Shown here one piece after another: positions 1-7,386 of a stretch of 22,579 nt of DNA. A program made the translations under genes and the position numbers. The number at the start of each line of letters is the position of its first letter. The first letter of the stretch is position 1. The DNA is taken from NCBI GenBank assembly GCA_030613345.1, contig JAUWMD010000010.1:1-22579 (forward strand), given 5' to 3'. The DNA is from Candidatus Krumholzibacteriota bacterium. Its GTDB lineage: Bacteria; Krumholzibacteriota; Krumholzibacteriia; Krumholzibacteriales; Krumholzibacteriaceae. The notes under the pieces are model-generated. The model made no database searches, was not told where the DNA came from, and was given only the letters and a program-made list of their open reading frames with translations.

Positions 1-252
1 CGTGAGCCTGTATCCGCCCAGGGGCGCAATGCTGAAGCGCGTGTAGTCGCCGAAGCTGAAGCCGAGGGTGCCTCCGTAATAGATCTTGCTCGGTCCGCCG
101 GAGCTGGATTTTGCGGGCGGCGGCGTCTCCGAGGCCTGATATGCAGCTGGCGGTGTTTCCGGCGCATCAGATGATGTGCTGTCGGGCTGCTGGGCGAACA
201 GGGCGCCAGAAAACAGCATTAGAGCAAAGAAGACCGGGATAAATCTATGCAT
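1..252 (-). CDS. N-terminal part of an outer-membrane beta-barrel protein (runs off the window)
   Basis: The reading frame starts at ATG 252 and is open to the window edge, giving 84 residues. A strong Shine-Dalgarno (CAGGAGG, complement of 261-267) precedes the start. The product begins with a signal peptide (MHRFIPVFFALMLFSGALFAQ), so it is exported. A low-complexity linker rich in Pro, Ser, Thr and Ala follows. The last part alternates in the way of a first barrel hairpin (IYYGGTLGFSFGDYTRFSIAPLGGY), which resembles PorT/OmpW-like outer-membrane proteins. The partner or substrate cannot be inferred from this fragment. The beta-barrel assignment is an inference from the signal peptide and strand pattern, and the family cannot be fixed without the rest of the gene. 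Confidence 0.75.
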   Translation of the reverse strand, partial: MHRFIPVFFALMLFSGALFAQQPDSTSSDAPETPPAAYQASETPPPAKSSSGGPSKIYYGGTLGFSFGDYTRFSIAPLGGYRLT

Positions 253-289
253 ACGATCGACCTCCTGTAACAGTTGAAATCCAGAACGA

Positions 290-317
290 TTATTACGCCT
301 GATCCGATACCAGTCAA
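290..317 (-). promoter_or_regulatory. Sigma70-type promoter for the outer-membrane gene at 252
   Basis: On the minus strand TTGACT (complement of 312-317) and TAATAA (complement of 290-295) are separated by 16 bp. The predicted start of transcription lies about 30 bp upstream of the ATG at 252. The -35 box overlaps one copy of a direct repeat (315-330). Confidence 0.5.
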
Positions 318-359
318 TCAAAATGTATTTCGAATAAATCCTAGCAATCGAATGTATTT
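315..359. repeat. Two direct copies of CAATC-(A)-AATGTATTT, possible regulator site
   Basis: Copy one is at 315-330 and copy two at 345-359, with starts 30 bp apart, about three helical turns. They share CAATC followed by AATGTATTT and differ by one base and one indel. Copy one overlaps the -35 box of the minus-strand promoter and copy two lies just upstream of it, between the divergent genes at 252 and 405. This is the usual arrangement of an activator or response-regulator site. No regulator is identified. Confidence 0.4.
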
Positions 360-404
360 ACTGCGAGAATCACGATCAGGATAATGAACATAGGGGAGGT
401 AATG

Positions 405-1010
405 ATGCAGACATTGCATATCAGGCCGAGTAAGAGTTATCTGAGAAAGCAGTGGGTCAGTTTCACGATAATAGCCCTTCTGGTTGTGCTCGTGGGCTAT
501 CTGTTCGGGCTGCTCGTAGGGATAGACGAGGGGCTGGAAGTGACCATAGAGATCACGATCTATGCCGCACTCGTCGCCTCCCTCTTCTGGATCTCCGCCA
601 TGATTCTGTCAGTGTTTTACTACAGGAGCCTCAGCTACGAGATCCAGGACGACGAGGTGATCGTCCGAGTTGGGATAGTCACCAAATCGATAAAGCACGT
701 GCCGTACAGGGCCGTTACGAATATCTCGATCAAGAGGGGGATCCTCGACAGATTCATGTTCGACATCGGCACACTCAACATCCAGACAGCGGGTATGAGC
801 GGTACCACCGGCGCGGAGCAGAGTCTCGTCGGGCTCGAAGACTTCCAGGCGGTCTACGACGATGTTGTGAAGAAGCTCCATGCATTCAGGGGTGCCATGT
901 CGCCGACGACTGCTGAGGAGGACGACGCCGGATCCGGAGAGATTACGGGCGACGTTATGAACAAGATGCTCGAGGAACTGAGAGCGATCCGTAAATCTGT
1001 CGAAAGGTAA
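405..1010 (+). CDS. Membrane-anchored PH-domain protein (bPH2, YdbS-like)
   Basis: The product has about 201 residues. Two adjacent hydrophobic segments near the N terminus (about residues 18-40 and 48-71 from this start) form a hairpin anchor. A soluble domain with the bacterial PH (PF03703, YdbS/YdbT) pattern follows: YYRSLSYEIQDDEVIVRVGIV, then VPYRAVTNISIKRGILDRFMFDIGTLNIQTAG. The C terminus (NKMLEELRAIRKSVER) is a short amphipathic or coiled-coil helix, probably for self-association. The function of the family is poorly known and it is usually tied to the envelope. Upstream ATGs exist at 384 and 402, but GGGGAGG at 393-399 is best spaced for ATG 405; ATG 402 is nearly as likely. The gene is divergent from the outer-membrane gene at 252 and has no partner gene here. 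Confidence 0.8.
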   Translation: MQTLHIRPSKSYLRKQWVSFTIIALLVVLVGYLFGLLVGIDEGLEVTIEITIYAALVASLFWISAMILSVFYYRSLSYEIQDDEVIVRVGIVTKSIKHVPYRAVTNISIKRGILDRFMFDIGTLNIQTAGMSGTTGAEQSLVGLEDFQAVYDDVVKKLHAFRGAMSPTTAEEDDAGSGEITGDVMNKMLEELRAIRKSVER

Positions 1011-1028
1011 ACCGTCGGCTGACAGGTT

Positions 1029-1388
1029 TTATCGACGTTTGAGTTTCTTGTACAGCTTTTTCGCTTCCTTGTGTTCGGGATCGATCTTCTTTGCTTCCTT
1101 CAGGGCTGCCTTTGCCTTCTTCCGCTCTCCCTGCGCCTCATATACCATGGCGATCTGCCACCAGGCGTCCACCCGGCTCGGCCAGAATCCTCTGATTCTC
1201 GCGCCGATGTATTCGTTGAAGGCCGCTTCCGCCCGCGCGAGATCGATTTCACCGATAAGGTTTGTCTTCCCGACCTGGTAGAGTGCGTAGTAGTAATCGG
1301 AGTTTTCCTGAAAGCAGAGCTCAAATTTCGTCAGTGCATTATCCCATTGCTCACACTGAAATATATTGTGATTTATCCCGTTGGGATG
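1029..1388 (-). pseudogene. 3' remnant of a TPR-repeat protein gene
   Basis: The minus strand of this apparently empty stretch encodes a clean TPR-like peptide of about 110 residues ending at TAA 1029-1031. Recognisable parts are QWDNALTKFELCFQENSDYY, ALYQVGKTN, AEAAFNEYI, DAWWQIAMVYEAQGERKKAK and a Lys-rich end (KEAKKLYKKLKRR). The frame is closed upstream by TAA at 1389-1391. It has no ATG, GTG or TTG before GTG 1172 and ATG 1148, both of which would start in mid-repeat. The 5' part of the gene therefore appears to be missing, and the space is taken by the upstream region of the gene at 1456. TPR domains serve protein-protein contacts. An alternative is a small gene starting at ATG 1148 (39 residues), but I see no good ribosome binding site for it. 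Confidence 0.65.
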
Positions 1389-1455
1389 TTAGCATTTCGC
1401 GAGACAGAAATGTACCGATGAGTGAATTATATCTAGCTACGAAAGGGTGATGACA

Positions 1456-2274
1456 ATGTTACAGCGGTTTAGTCTTTTTGTTTTAGCTGCACTGGCGTTG
1501 ACGTTCGCCGGTCCGGCGGTGGGTCAGGAATCCAAACGCAACGTTGATGAGATCTCAAAGCAGGCGGCGAACCCGCTTGCCGATCTGATAAGTCTTCCAC
1601 TCCAGAATAACTCGAATTTCGGTCTGGGACGCTACGACAGGACCATGAACATACTCAACATTCAGCCGGTGGTTCCGTTTGCCGATGGCAGGATCATTAC
1701 CCGGACAATAGTGCCGGTTGTCTGGATTCCGGATTTCACGGCGGAGAGCGGCAGGTACTCGTGGGGCCTGAGCGATATTCTGTTCACGGCATACTATACA
1801 CCGCCAACGACCGGATTGATATGGGGCGTCGGTGCGGCGTTTGAAATGCCCACAGGCGGGTCCAAGCGGGGATCGGAGAAGTGGAGCCTGGGACCATCTA
1901 TTCTTGCTCTTGCCCAGCCCGGAAAGTGGACCTTGGGAGTGCTGGCGAACAATGTCTGGTCGTTCGCGGGAAAGTCGGACCGGGAAGATGTGAATAAGGG
2001 GTTCATCAATCTTTTTCTGGTCTACCAGCTTGGTAACGGATGGTATGTGAACAGCGCTCCGATTATCACGGTCGACTGGAAAGCCGACTCAGGGCAGAGG
2101 TGGATCGTACCGGTGGGTGGGGGGGTAGGCAAAGTCGCCATGATTGGAAAACTTCCCGTCAATACGCAGGTGGGTGCCTATGCAAATGTTGTCAAACCGG
2201 ACTTCGGTCCGGACTGGCAGCTCCGTGTTCAGATGCAGTTCTTTCTGCCCATGCCAGGCGGTTCCAAAGGTTGA
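1456..2274 (+). CDS. Outer-membrane beta-barrel protein of the family often labelled 'neuromedin U'
   Basis: The product has 272 residues. A signal peptide (MLQRFSLFVLAALALTFAGPAVGQ) is followed by a segment typical of the family: AANPLADLISLPLQNNSNFGLG, then NILNIQPVVPF and ITRTIVPVVW. The remainder has barrel-like alternating strands and ends in aromatic-rich LRVQMQFFLPM. Bacterial members are commonly named 'neuromedin U' or transporter by automatic annotation; the animal hormone name has no functional meaning here. The substrate is unknown. Starts at GTG 1447 and ATG 1450 are also in frame, but GAAAGGG at 1441-1447 is best spaced for ATG 1456. A DUF1254/DUF1214 lipoprotein and a second barrel protein follow at gaps of 35 and 41 bp, so the three are probably co-transcribed. 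Confidence 0.8.
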   Translation: MLQRFSLFVLAALALTFAGPAVGQESKRNVDEISKQAANPLADLISLPLQNNSNFGLGRYDRTMNILNIQPVVPFADGRIITRTIVPVVWIPDFTAESGRYSWGLSDILFTAYYTPPTTGLIWGVGAAFEMPTGGSKRGSEKWSLGPSILALAQPGKWTLGVLANNVWSFAGKSDREDVNKGFINLFLVYQLGNGWYVNSAPIITVDWKADSGQRWIVPVGGGVGKVAMIGKLPVNTQVGAYANVVKPDFGPDWQLRVQMQFFLPMPGGSKG

Positions 2275-2309
2275 GTATATGTGCAAGCTACATCTGAAAG
2301 GAGAGAGCC

Positions 2310-3770
2310 ATGAAGAAACTCGGATTGCTCTTGACGATTATCGTGCTGTCGGTGACGCTCGCCTGCCAGCCTGCGGCGGACAAGCCGGCGCAGAATACCA
2401 CAGAAGACAGCGGGAAGGACCTCACACCCGCTGAGGCGAAGGCCATCGCGCTGGAAGCGTATGTCTACGGCTTCCCCATGGTTGTAAATTACAAGACTAT
2501 GTACATGTCAAGCGTGGACAAGGAGTCCCCCGGATACAAGGCCCCCTTCAATCATCTCGACTGCGAAGCAAGAGTCTACACTCCCGCAGACAAGGTCGTC
2601 GTAACGCCGAACTCCGATACTCCCTACTGCATGTTCTGGGTCGATCTCAGGAGCGAGCCGGTAGTTATATCGGTTCCCGGGATGGAGCCCGAACGTTTCT
2701 ATCATTTCCAGCTGATAGATCTGTACACACACAACTTCAGCTATACAGGCATGTTGACGACCGGTAACGGCGCCGGGGAATTCATTGTCGCGGGACCGGA
2801 CTGGAAGGGAGAAAAACCTGCAGGGATAAAGGATGTCATATATTGCGAGACGGATATCTTCTTCTGCGTTGTGCGTACCCAGCTCTTCGGCCCCGAAGAT
2901 ATCGATAATGTAAAGAATATCCAGGACAGCTACGGTCTGCGGACTCTCAGTTCATACCTCGGCGAGGATGCCCCTCCAGCCGCGCCTGCGGTTGAGTTTC
3001 CCGAATGGAAAGAAGGGGAGCAGTTCAATGCCGGAGCATTCGAATACATCGATTTCATGCTGTCACTGGTCGATCCCGTTCCCGAAGAGAAGGAACTGTT
3101 TAAACGTTTTGCCAGGATCGGTCTCGGCACAGGCGAAAAATTCGATATTTCCCGGTTCTCGCCGGAGATAAAGAAAGCCCTGGAAGATGGAGTGAAGGAA
3201 GGATTCGAATCGATAGAGGAATTTATAGCCCGGGAGAGTGGCGATCCGCTTTTCAGCGCCAGGATATTCGGGACCCGGGAGTTCCTGAAAGAAAGCGCCG
3301 CGAAAAATTTCGATCTGCCCGATTTCTACCTGATGAGGGCCGCGGCGGCACATATGGGACTGTATGGCAACTCCGGCGCAGAGGCGATCTACCCTGCCTA
3401 TCTTATCGATGGCGACGGAGAGAAGCTGGATGCATCGAAGCATGATTATACGTTGACCTTCCCGGAAGGCGGGTTCCCGCCCGTGAAGGCCTTCTGGTCG
3501 CTGACGATGTACGTTGGACAGACTCAGCTTCTCATCGATAATACGCTTGGCCGCTACCTGGTGAACTCGCCGATGATGGACCGGTTCGAGAAGGAAGCGG
3601 ACGGGTCGATAATCTTCCATATCCGGAAGGAGTCCCCGGGAAAGGAAAAGGAATCAAACTGGCTGCCTGCGCCCGGCGGGTCCTTCTACATGGTCCTGCG
3701 TCTGTACGGGCCTGAGCAGGAAGCGCTCGAGGGCCGGTGGACTCCTCCTGCCGTTCAGAAGGTCGAGTGA
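2310..3770 (+). CDS. DUF1254/DUF1214 domain protein, predicted lipoprotein
   Basis: The product has 486 residues. It starts with a lipoprotein-type signal (MKKLGLLLTIIVLSVTLAC, Cys19), although the residues before the cysteine (TLA) are not an ideal lipobox. The DUF1254 (PF06863) region is clear: EAYVYGFPMVVNYKTMYMSS, VVTPNSDTPYCMFWVDLRSE and PERFYHFQLIDLYTHNFSY. The DUF1214 (PF06742) region lies near the C terminus: FPPVKAFWSLTMY, LIDNTLGRYLVNSP and WLPAPGGSFYMVLRLYGPE. The biochemical role of this widespread pair of domains is not established. AAAGGAG at 2297-2303 precedes the ATG. The gene lies between two outer-membrane barrel genes, which suggests an envelope location. A role linked to those barrels is an inference. 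Confidence 0.88.
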   Translation: MKKLGLLLTIIVLSVTLACQPAADKPAQNTTEDSGKDLTPAEAKAIALEAYVYGFPMVVNYKTMYMSSVDKESPGYKAPFNHLDCEARVYTPADKVVVTPNSDTPYCMFWVDLRSEPVVISVPGMEPERFYHFQLIDLYTHNFSYTGMLTTGNGAGEFIVAGPDWKGEKPAGIKDVIYCETDIFFCVVRTQLFGPEDIDNVKNIQDSYGLRTLSSYLGEDAPPAAPAVEFPEWKEGEQFNAGAFEYIDFMLSLVDPVPEEKELFKRFARIGLGTGEKFDISRFSPEIKKALEDGVKEGFESIEEFIARESGDPLFSARIFGTREFLKESAAKNFDLPDFYLMRAAAAHMGLYGNSGAEAIYPAYLIDGDGEKLDASKHDYTLTFPEGGFPPVKAFWSLTMYVGQTQLLIDNTLGRYLVNSPMMDRFEKEADGSIIFHIRKESPGKEKESNWLPAPGGSFYMVLRLYGPEQEALEGRWTPPAVQKVE

Positions 3771-3811
3771 AGCATCAATCCGGGGTTCCTGGCTGAAGGA
3801 GAGTAGTATAA

Positions 3812-4630
3812 ATGGGAAAGGTTAATCTTCACAGAGGCGTTATATTGCTCGTTTTTATGGCGATACTTATGCCGGGCGCAGCACTTGCGCAGGACCCGCT
3901 CGAGCTGGATGAAGCGGCCGATTCGACATTCCAGGACGAATGGGGGCTGGCGATCACTCCGTACGCGTTGTTTGCCGCCCAGAGCACCGATGTGGCAGGT
4001 CAGCAGCTGCGCTCATCATTCAACGACCTTGCCTCGATAACAAACCTCGGCTTCCAATGCAGGCTGTACGCAAGGTGGCGTTGGGCAGTATTCGTAGCCG
4101 ACTGGACCTACGCCGACATGCAGACTGAGTCGGACATCCTTCTTACGAACGTCGACCTGAAGATCAACCAGCACATCCTCGACATGAAGCTGGGGGGGAA
4201 GGTCTACGACTCGAGAACCCCGGCGCAGGATAGAGGAATGGGAATCTGGGTATCAGCCGGAGTCAGATACTGGGACAACACGATCAATTACACGATCACG
4301 ACCCGGCCGATCCTTCCGGGGAACGACCCGGTAGTAGATACCGGCAAAGAGGCTCAGACATGGTGGGATCCGGTCCTCGGCCTGCACATGCATTTTCCCG
4401 TCACGCCGAAGGTCGGATTCCTCGTGAGGGGTACAGGCGGTGGCTTCGGGATCGGAAACGCCTCCGACTATCTGTGGGACGCGGAGTTCGCCGCCCTGTT
4501 CCGCCTTACAAACCGGCTGATGCTCAGCGCCGGGTACAGGCAGTTCAAGTACAGGCGCACCGACGACGATGTGACCCAGACTGTCACCGTGGTCGGCCCG
4601 GCTATCGGCCTGAGCATCGGTCTCTTCTAG
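3812..4630 (+). CDS. Predicted outer-membrane beta-barrel protein
   Basis: The product has 272 residues. A signal peptide (GVILLVFMAILMPGAALAQ) is followed by a barrel-like sequence with alternating polar and aromatic residues, Gly-rich turns (RGTGGGFGIGNASDYLW) and a C-terminal Phe (IGLSIGLF), the usual barrel-assembly signature. The segments WWDPVLGLHMHF and SAGYRQFKYRR resemble an uncharacterised barrel family that I recall being found with DUF1254 proteins. GAAGGAGAG at 3795-3803 serves the ATG. It ends the three-gene set that begins at 1456, and a gap of about 105 bp separates it from tonB. The substrate is unknown. Confidence 0.75.
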   Translation: MGKVNLHRGVILLVFMAILMPGAALAQDPLELDEAADSTFQDEWGLAITPYALFAAQSTDVAGQQLRSSFNDLASITNLGFQCRLYARWRWAVFVADWTYADMQTESDILLTNVDLKINQHILDMKLGGKVYDSRTPAQDRGMGIWVSAGVRYWDNTINYTITTRPILPGNDPVVDTGKEAQTWWDPVLGLHMHFPVTPKVGFLVRGTGGGFGIGNASDYLWDAEFAALFRLTNRLMLSAGYRQFKYRRTDDDVTQTVTVVGPAIGLSIGLF

Positions 4631-4735
4631 ATAATTGGAACATCGAGAACCGTTGTAACTTAATAGTGATATAGTCCGACGATATATTTATATTATGACG
4701 TGGTACAGTTATAGTGTTTTCACGAGGTTATCGAA

Positions 4736-5626
4736 CTGTTCAAGACACGTACACAACGGATTGCGATCTTTGCGTCAGTACTCCTGCATCTGCTGCTGCT
4801 TCTGATATGGCGCCCCATGTCCCGGATAGACCTTTTCCCAGACAAGAGCGAGTCCGAAACCGCAGCCTCAGCCCCGCTCATCTTCGAGCTGGTTGAGACT
4901 CCGGACGACGCCATCCGGCAGGAGCCGGATAACGCGCACCTCGTCTCGGACAAGAACGCCCTCGCAAGGGACGAGCATGAAGGAGACCTGGAAGAGGGAG
5001 AGGCATACAGCGACGGCGAGGTGCCCCACCGGGTCTTCGCCGGCGATCCCGATGCCGGAGGGGTCGAGCAGGCCCGGGCCGAGGATCAGCAGGATCAGCA
5101 GGAGGATGACGCCGAATCGGAGCCGTGGAACCCGATACTCGATTGGGCGGGTTCGTATTTCGATTCGCAGCGGCGGCGGGCCCAGGACGTGAGAGACGGC
5201 AAATCTTCCATGCGGCAGCCGCAGGTCGGGCCGCCTTCGCCGCAGCGCCGTTTCACCGACGATCTCGATTATGAGCAGAGACTGACCGGCGCCGATGCCA
5301 AGGGAAGTATATCGCTCAACACGTACGAATGGGATTACGCCTCCTACATCTTCCAAATGAAGAGGAAGCTCAAATCGAACATCTTTCCGCCTGCGATATT
5401 CACATACATGGGGGGTATCAGCGGGGAGACGACCCTGTTTTTCAGGGTGTGGCCGGATGGGTCGATGACCGACCTTTCCGTTATCGAGTACAATGGACAC
5501 AAGACACTGATGGAGACGAGTGTGACGGCGGTGGAAAAATCATCGCCATTCCGCCCGTTGCCTGATAATTTCCCCGAAGAGTACCTGGAATTGAGATGGA
5601 CATTCTTCTACTACACGAGACGCTGA
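4736..5626 (+). CDS. tonB: TonB-family energy-transducing protein with a probable CTG start
   Basis: TonB spans the periplasm and passes proton-motive energy from ExbB-ExbD to outer-membrane receptors. Only ATG 4817 is available as an ordinary start, but it would remove the membrane anchor. The frame is open back to 4715 and encodes FKTRTQRIAIFASVLLHLLL, a basic start followed by one membrane helix that carries the TonB SxxxH motif (S14, H18 counting from CTG 4736). The frame contains no ATG, GTG or TTG upstream of 4817. CGAGG at 4723-4727 lies 8 bases before CTG 4736, so I choose CTG. The middle is an acidic periplasmic spacer (EEGEAYSDGE, DQQDQQEDDAE). The C-terminal domain, about residues 200-296, has the TonB/TolA pattern (YASYIFQMKRKLKSNIFPP, GETTLFFRVWPDGSMTDLSV). 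exbB follows after 21 bp. A sequencing error near the start is the main alternative. Confidence 0.82.
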   Translation: MFKTRTQRIAIFASVLLHLLLLLIWRPMSRIDLFPDKSESETAASAPLIFELVETPDDAIRQEPDNAHLVSDKNALARDEHEGDLEEGEAYSDGEVPHRVFAGDPDAGGVEQARAEDQQDQQEDDAESEPWNPILDWAGSYFDSQRRRAQDVRDGKSSMRQPQVGPPSPQRRFTDDLDYEQRLTGADAKGSISLNTYEWDYASYIFQMKRKLKSNIFPPAIFTYMGGISGETTLFFRVWPDGSMTDLSVIEYNGHKTLMETSVTAVEKSSPFRPLPDNFPEEYLELRWTFFYYTRR

Positions 5627-5647
5627 CCCAGGGAGGAGAGCGGCCGT

Positions 5648-6292
5648 ATGACGGAAATCATTTCTGAACTGCAAAAGGGGGGTATTGTGATGATACCCCT
5701 GCTTCTCGGTTCGATATTCACCCTCGCGATCGTGATCGAGAGGGCGATCAGCCTCAGGGCGAAGAAGATAATCATCCCCGAGATCGTCACTGCAGTCGAA
5801 AGGATCAAGTGCCCCGAGGATATCAGGGTCGCTGAAAGCATCTGTGAGACACATCCGGGGACGTTCGCCAACGTTATGCTTCCCGCGTTCCGGAACCAGG
5901 ATCTGAACAGGGAAGAGCTGAAGGAATTCATCATCGACCAGGGAAGACAGGAGGTAAGGACACTCGAGAGAGGGCTCGTCGGGCTGGAGACGGTTGCAGG
6001 CGTCGCTCCCCTTCTGGGGCTGATGGGTACGGTCCTCGGCATGATCAAGGTTTTCAACGTGATCTCCCAGCAGGGTCTGGGGCAGGCGAATGTTCTCTCC
6101 CAAGGGATATCCGAGGCATTGATAACGACCGTGACAGGCCTGACTATCGGAATACCCGCACTCATCGCCTACAATTTCTTCACGAGCAAGGCCGAGGGTA
6201 TCGTCATGGACATCGAGAAGTATACGGCCGCGCTTCTGCACAGTATCCGGCTCATGACCGAGTGTCGGGAGGAGACAGGCAGTGGAGTTTAA
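5648..6292 (+). CDS. exbB: MotA/TolQ/ExbB proton channel protein
   Basis: The product has 214 residues, close to the family norm (PF01618). Three membrane segments are visible: GIVMIPLLLGSIFTLAIVIE near the N terminus, then AGVAPLLGLMGTVLGMIKVF and EALITTVTGLTIGIPALIAY. The Gly/Thr/Pro-rich second and third helices (GVAPLLGLMGTVLGM, TTVTGLTIGIPA) are the conserved core that forms the channel around ExbD. With ExbD and the TonB-type protein it makes the inner-membrane motor that energises outer-membrane transport. GGGAGGAGAG just upstream is the ribosome binding site. It overlaps the start of exbD by 11 bases, which implies coupled translation. A TolQ role is possible, but the upstream TonB protein favours ExbB. 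Confidence 0.93.
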   Translation: MTEIISELQKGGIVMIPLLLGSIFTLAIVIERAISLRAKKIIIPEIVTAVERIKCPEDIRVAESICETHPGTFANVMLPAFRNQDLNREELKEFIIDQGRQEVRTLERGLVGLETVAGVAPLLGLMGTVLGMIKVFNVISQQGLGQANVLSQGISEALITTVTGLTIGIPALIAYNFFTSKAEGIVMDIEKYTAALLHSIRLMTECREETGSGV

Positions 6293-6686
6293 CCCGAAGA
6301 AGAAGCGCCGGGTCATGATAAACATCACGTCACTGATCGACGTGATGTTCCTGCTGCTTATCTTCTTCATGGTCACTTCGACCTTCCTCGATCAACCTGG
6401 CATGAAGCTCGAGCTCCCGTCCGCCGAAAGCGCCGAAGTGGCGAGGGTGGAGAAACTGGTGCTCTATATAAGCTCGGACGAGCAGGTCATATTCAACGGT
6501 CAGCCCGTTGCGCTCGACGACCTCGAGGAAACGATGCTTGCCGCCCTCTCCGATATCGAGGACAGGACGCTCGTGCTCAACGCCGACAAGGCGGTGCAGC
6601 ACGGCACCGTCATCAGGGTGATGGATATCGCGAAGAAGATAGGCCTCGAGAAGCTCGTGATAGGGATCAAGATGAAAGAGGAATAA
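6282..6686 (+). CDS. exbD: ExbD/TolR-family proton channel subunit
   Basis: The product has 134 residues (PF02472 family). It has a short basic N terminus (NPKKKRRVMINIT), one membrane helix with the essential acidic residue (SLIDVMFLLLIFFMVTSTFL, Asp20) and a periplasmic domain ending LEKLVIGIKMKEE. Asp20 corresponds to the proton-carrying Asp of E. coli ExbD. The start is GTG, overlapping the end of exbB by 11 bases, with CGGGAGGAGA just upstream. It ends the tonB-exbB-exbD operon. The stop lies 8 bp from the stop of the convergent barrel gene, and no terminator hairpin is visible between them. No TonB-dependent receptor is present in the window. Confidence 0.93.
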   Translation: MEFNPKKKRRVMINITSLIDVMFLLLIFFMVTSTFLDQPGMKLELPSAESAEVARVEKLVLYISSDEQVIFNGQPVALDDLEETMLAALSDIEDRTLVLNADKAVQHGTVIRVMDIAKKIGLEKLVIGIKMKEE

Positions 6687-6694
6687 CTGCCTTC

Positions 6695-7369
6695 CTAGAA
6701 GACATATCCGAGCATGAAGGAGAGTCCGTAGTTCTTGAAGTCATCCTCGGCGATTGTCCTGGTGTCGCCGTTGATCTCGAAATCACCGCTCAATATGACC
6801 TTTGTGAATCCGTATGTAAACCTCGCGTCGAATACGAGGATTCCCCCGCTGAGGACGTAGTCGAACCCGCCTCCGAGTACGATTCCGAAATCGGTCACGT
6901 GTGTCAGCGACGAGAAGTCGACATCCCCCGAGAATAGCCACCACGAGACGGCCAGCTCGGAACCGAAACAGTAGGCGAAACTCGGCCCGGCAAAGAGCGT
7001 CGGCCTGAATTTCTTGTCGGCGGAGAATGCGTATTTCGCGAGCACGGGCAGCTCGAAGTAATCGAGGCTCAACGTAAGGTCGATTTCCAAGATATCGATA
7101 TCATCGAATAGCTTGCTCCCGAATCCCTTCTGCGTGTAAAGGATCTCGGGCTGGAGGCTGAAGTTTTTGTTGATGGCGTAGTTGAGGAACGCTCCCCCGG
7201 TGATTCCAGCCTTCCACTCTATTGAATCATCCCAGCCCTCCGGGGTCCCGGATACGTTCGACATGTTGAGTCCGGCCTTTACGCCGAAGGACATCTTCCC
7301 GGCGTATGCAGGAGTGATGGATACCACTGTCAGCAGAACGACCGCGATAATCAGTTGCCCGTACTTCAA
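6695..7369 (-). CDS. PorT-like outer-membrane beta-barrel protein
   Basis: The product has 224 residues. A TTG start at 7369 is supported by AAAGGAG about 7 bases upstream and by the signal peptide it gives (KYGQLIIAVVLLTVVSITPAYAG). The mature protein opens with FGVKAGLNMSNVSG, typical of the PorT/OMP_b-brl_2 (PF13568) family. It continues with SLQPEILYTQKGFG, YFELPVLAKYAF and PTLFAGPSFAY, and ends in LSFMLGYVF with the terminal Phe used in barrel assembly. Its ligand is unknown. The frame is open far upstream to 8155, but that extension runs through the neighbouring barrel gene in another frame and is not coding. The upstream barrel gene ends 17 bp before this start, so the two probably share a transcript. 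Confidence 0.83.
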   Translation of the reverse strand: MKYGQLIIAVVLLTVVSITPAYAGKMSFGVKAGLNMSNVSGTPEGWDDSIEWKAGITGGAFLNYAINKNFSLQPEILYTQKGFGSKLFDDIDILEIDLTLSLDYFELPVLAKYAFSADKKFRPTLFAGPSFAYCFGSELAVSWWLFSGDVDFSSLTHVTDFGIVLGGGFDYVLSGGILVFDARFTYGFTKVILSGDFEINGDTRTIAEDDFKNYGLSFMLGYVF

Positions 7370-7386
7370 AACATGCTCCTTTGCTC

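Noticed and set aside
1426..1456. Minus-strand promoter TTGTCA-N19-TATAAT for the TPR remnant
   Set aside because: The spacing of 19 is long, the -35 would lie within the start of the opposite gene, and the frame behind it lacks a start codon. It may be a chance match or a leftover.
6687..6694. Shared terminator between exbD and the convergent barrel gene
   Set aside because: Only 8 bp lie between the stops and no hairpin with a T-run is visible there.
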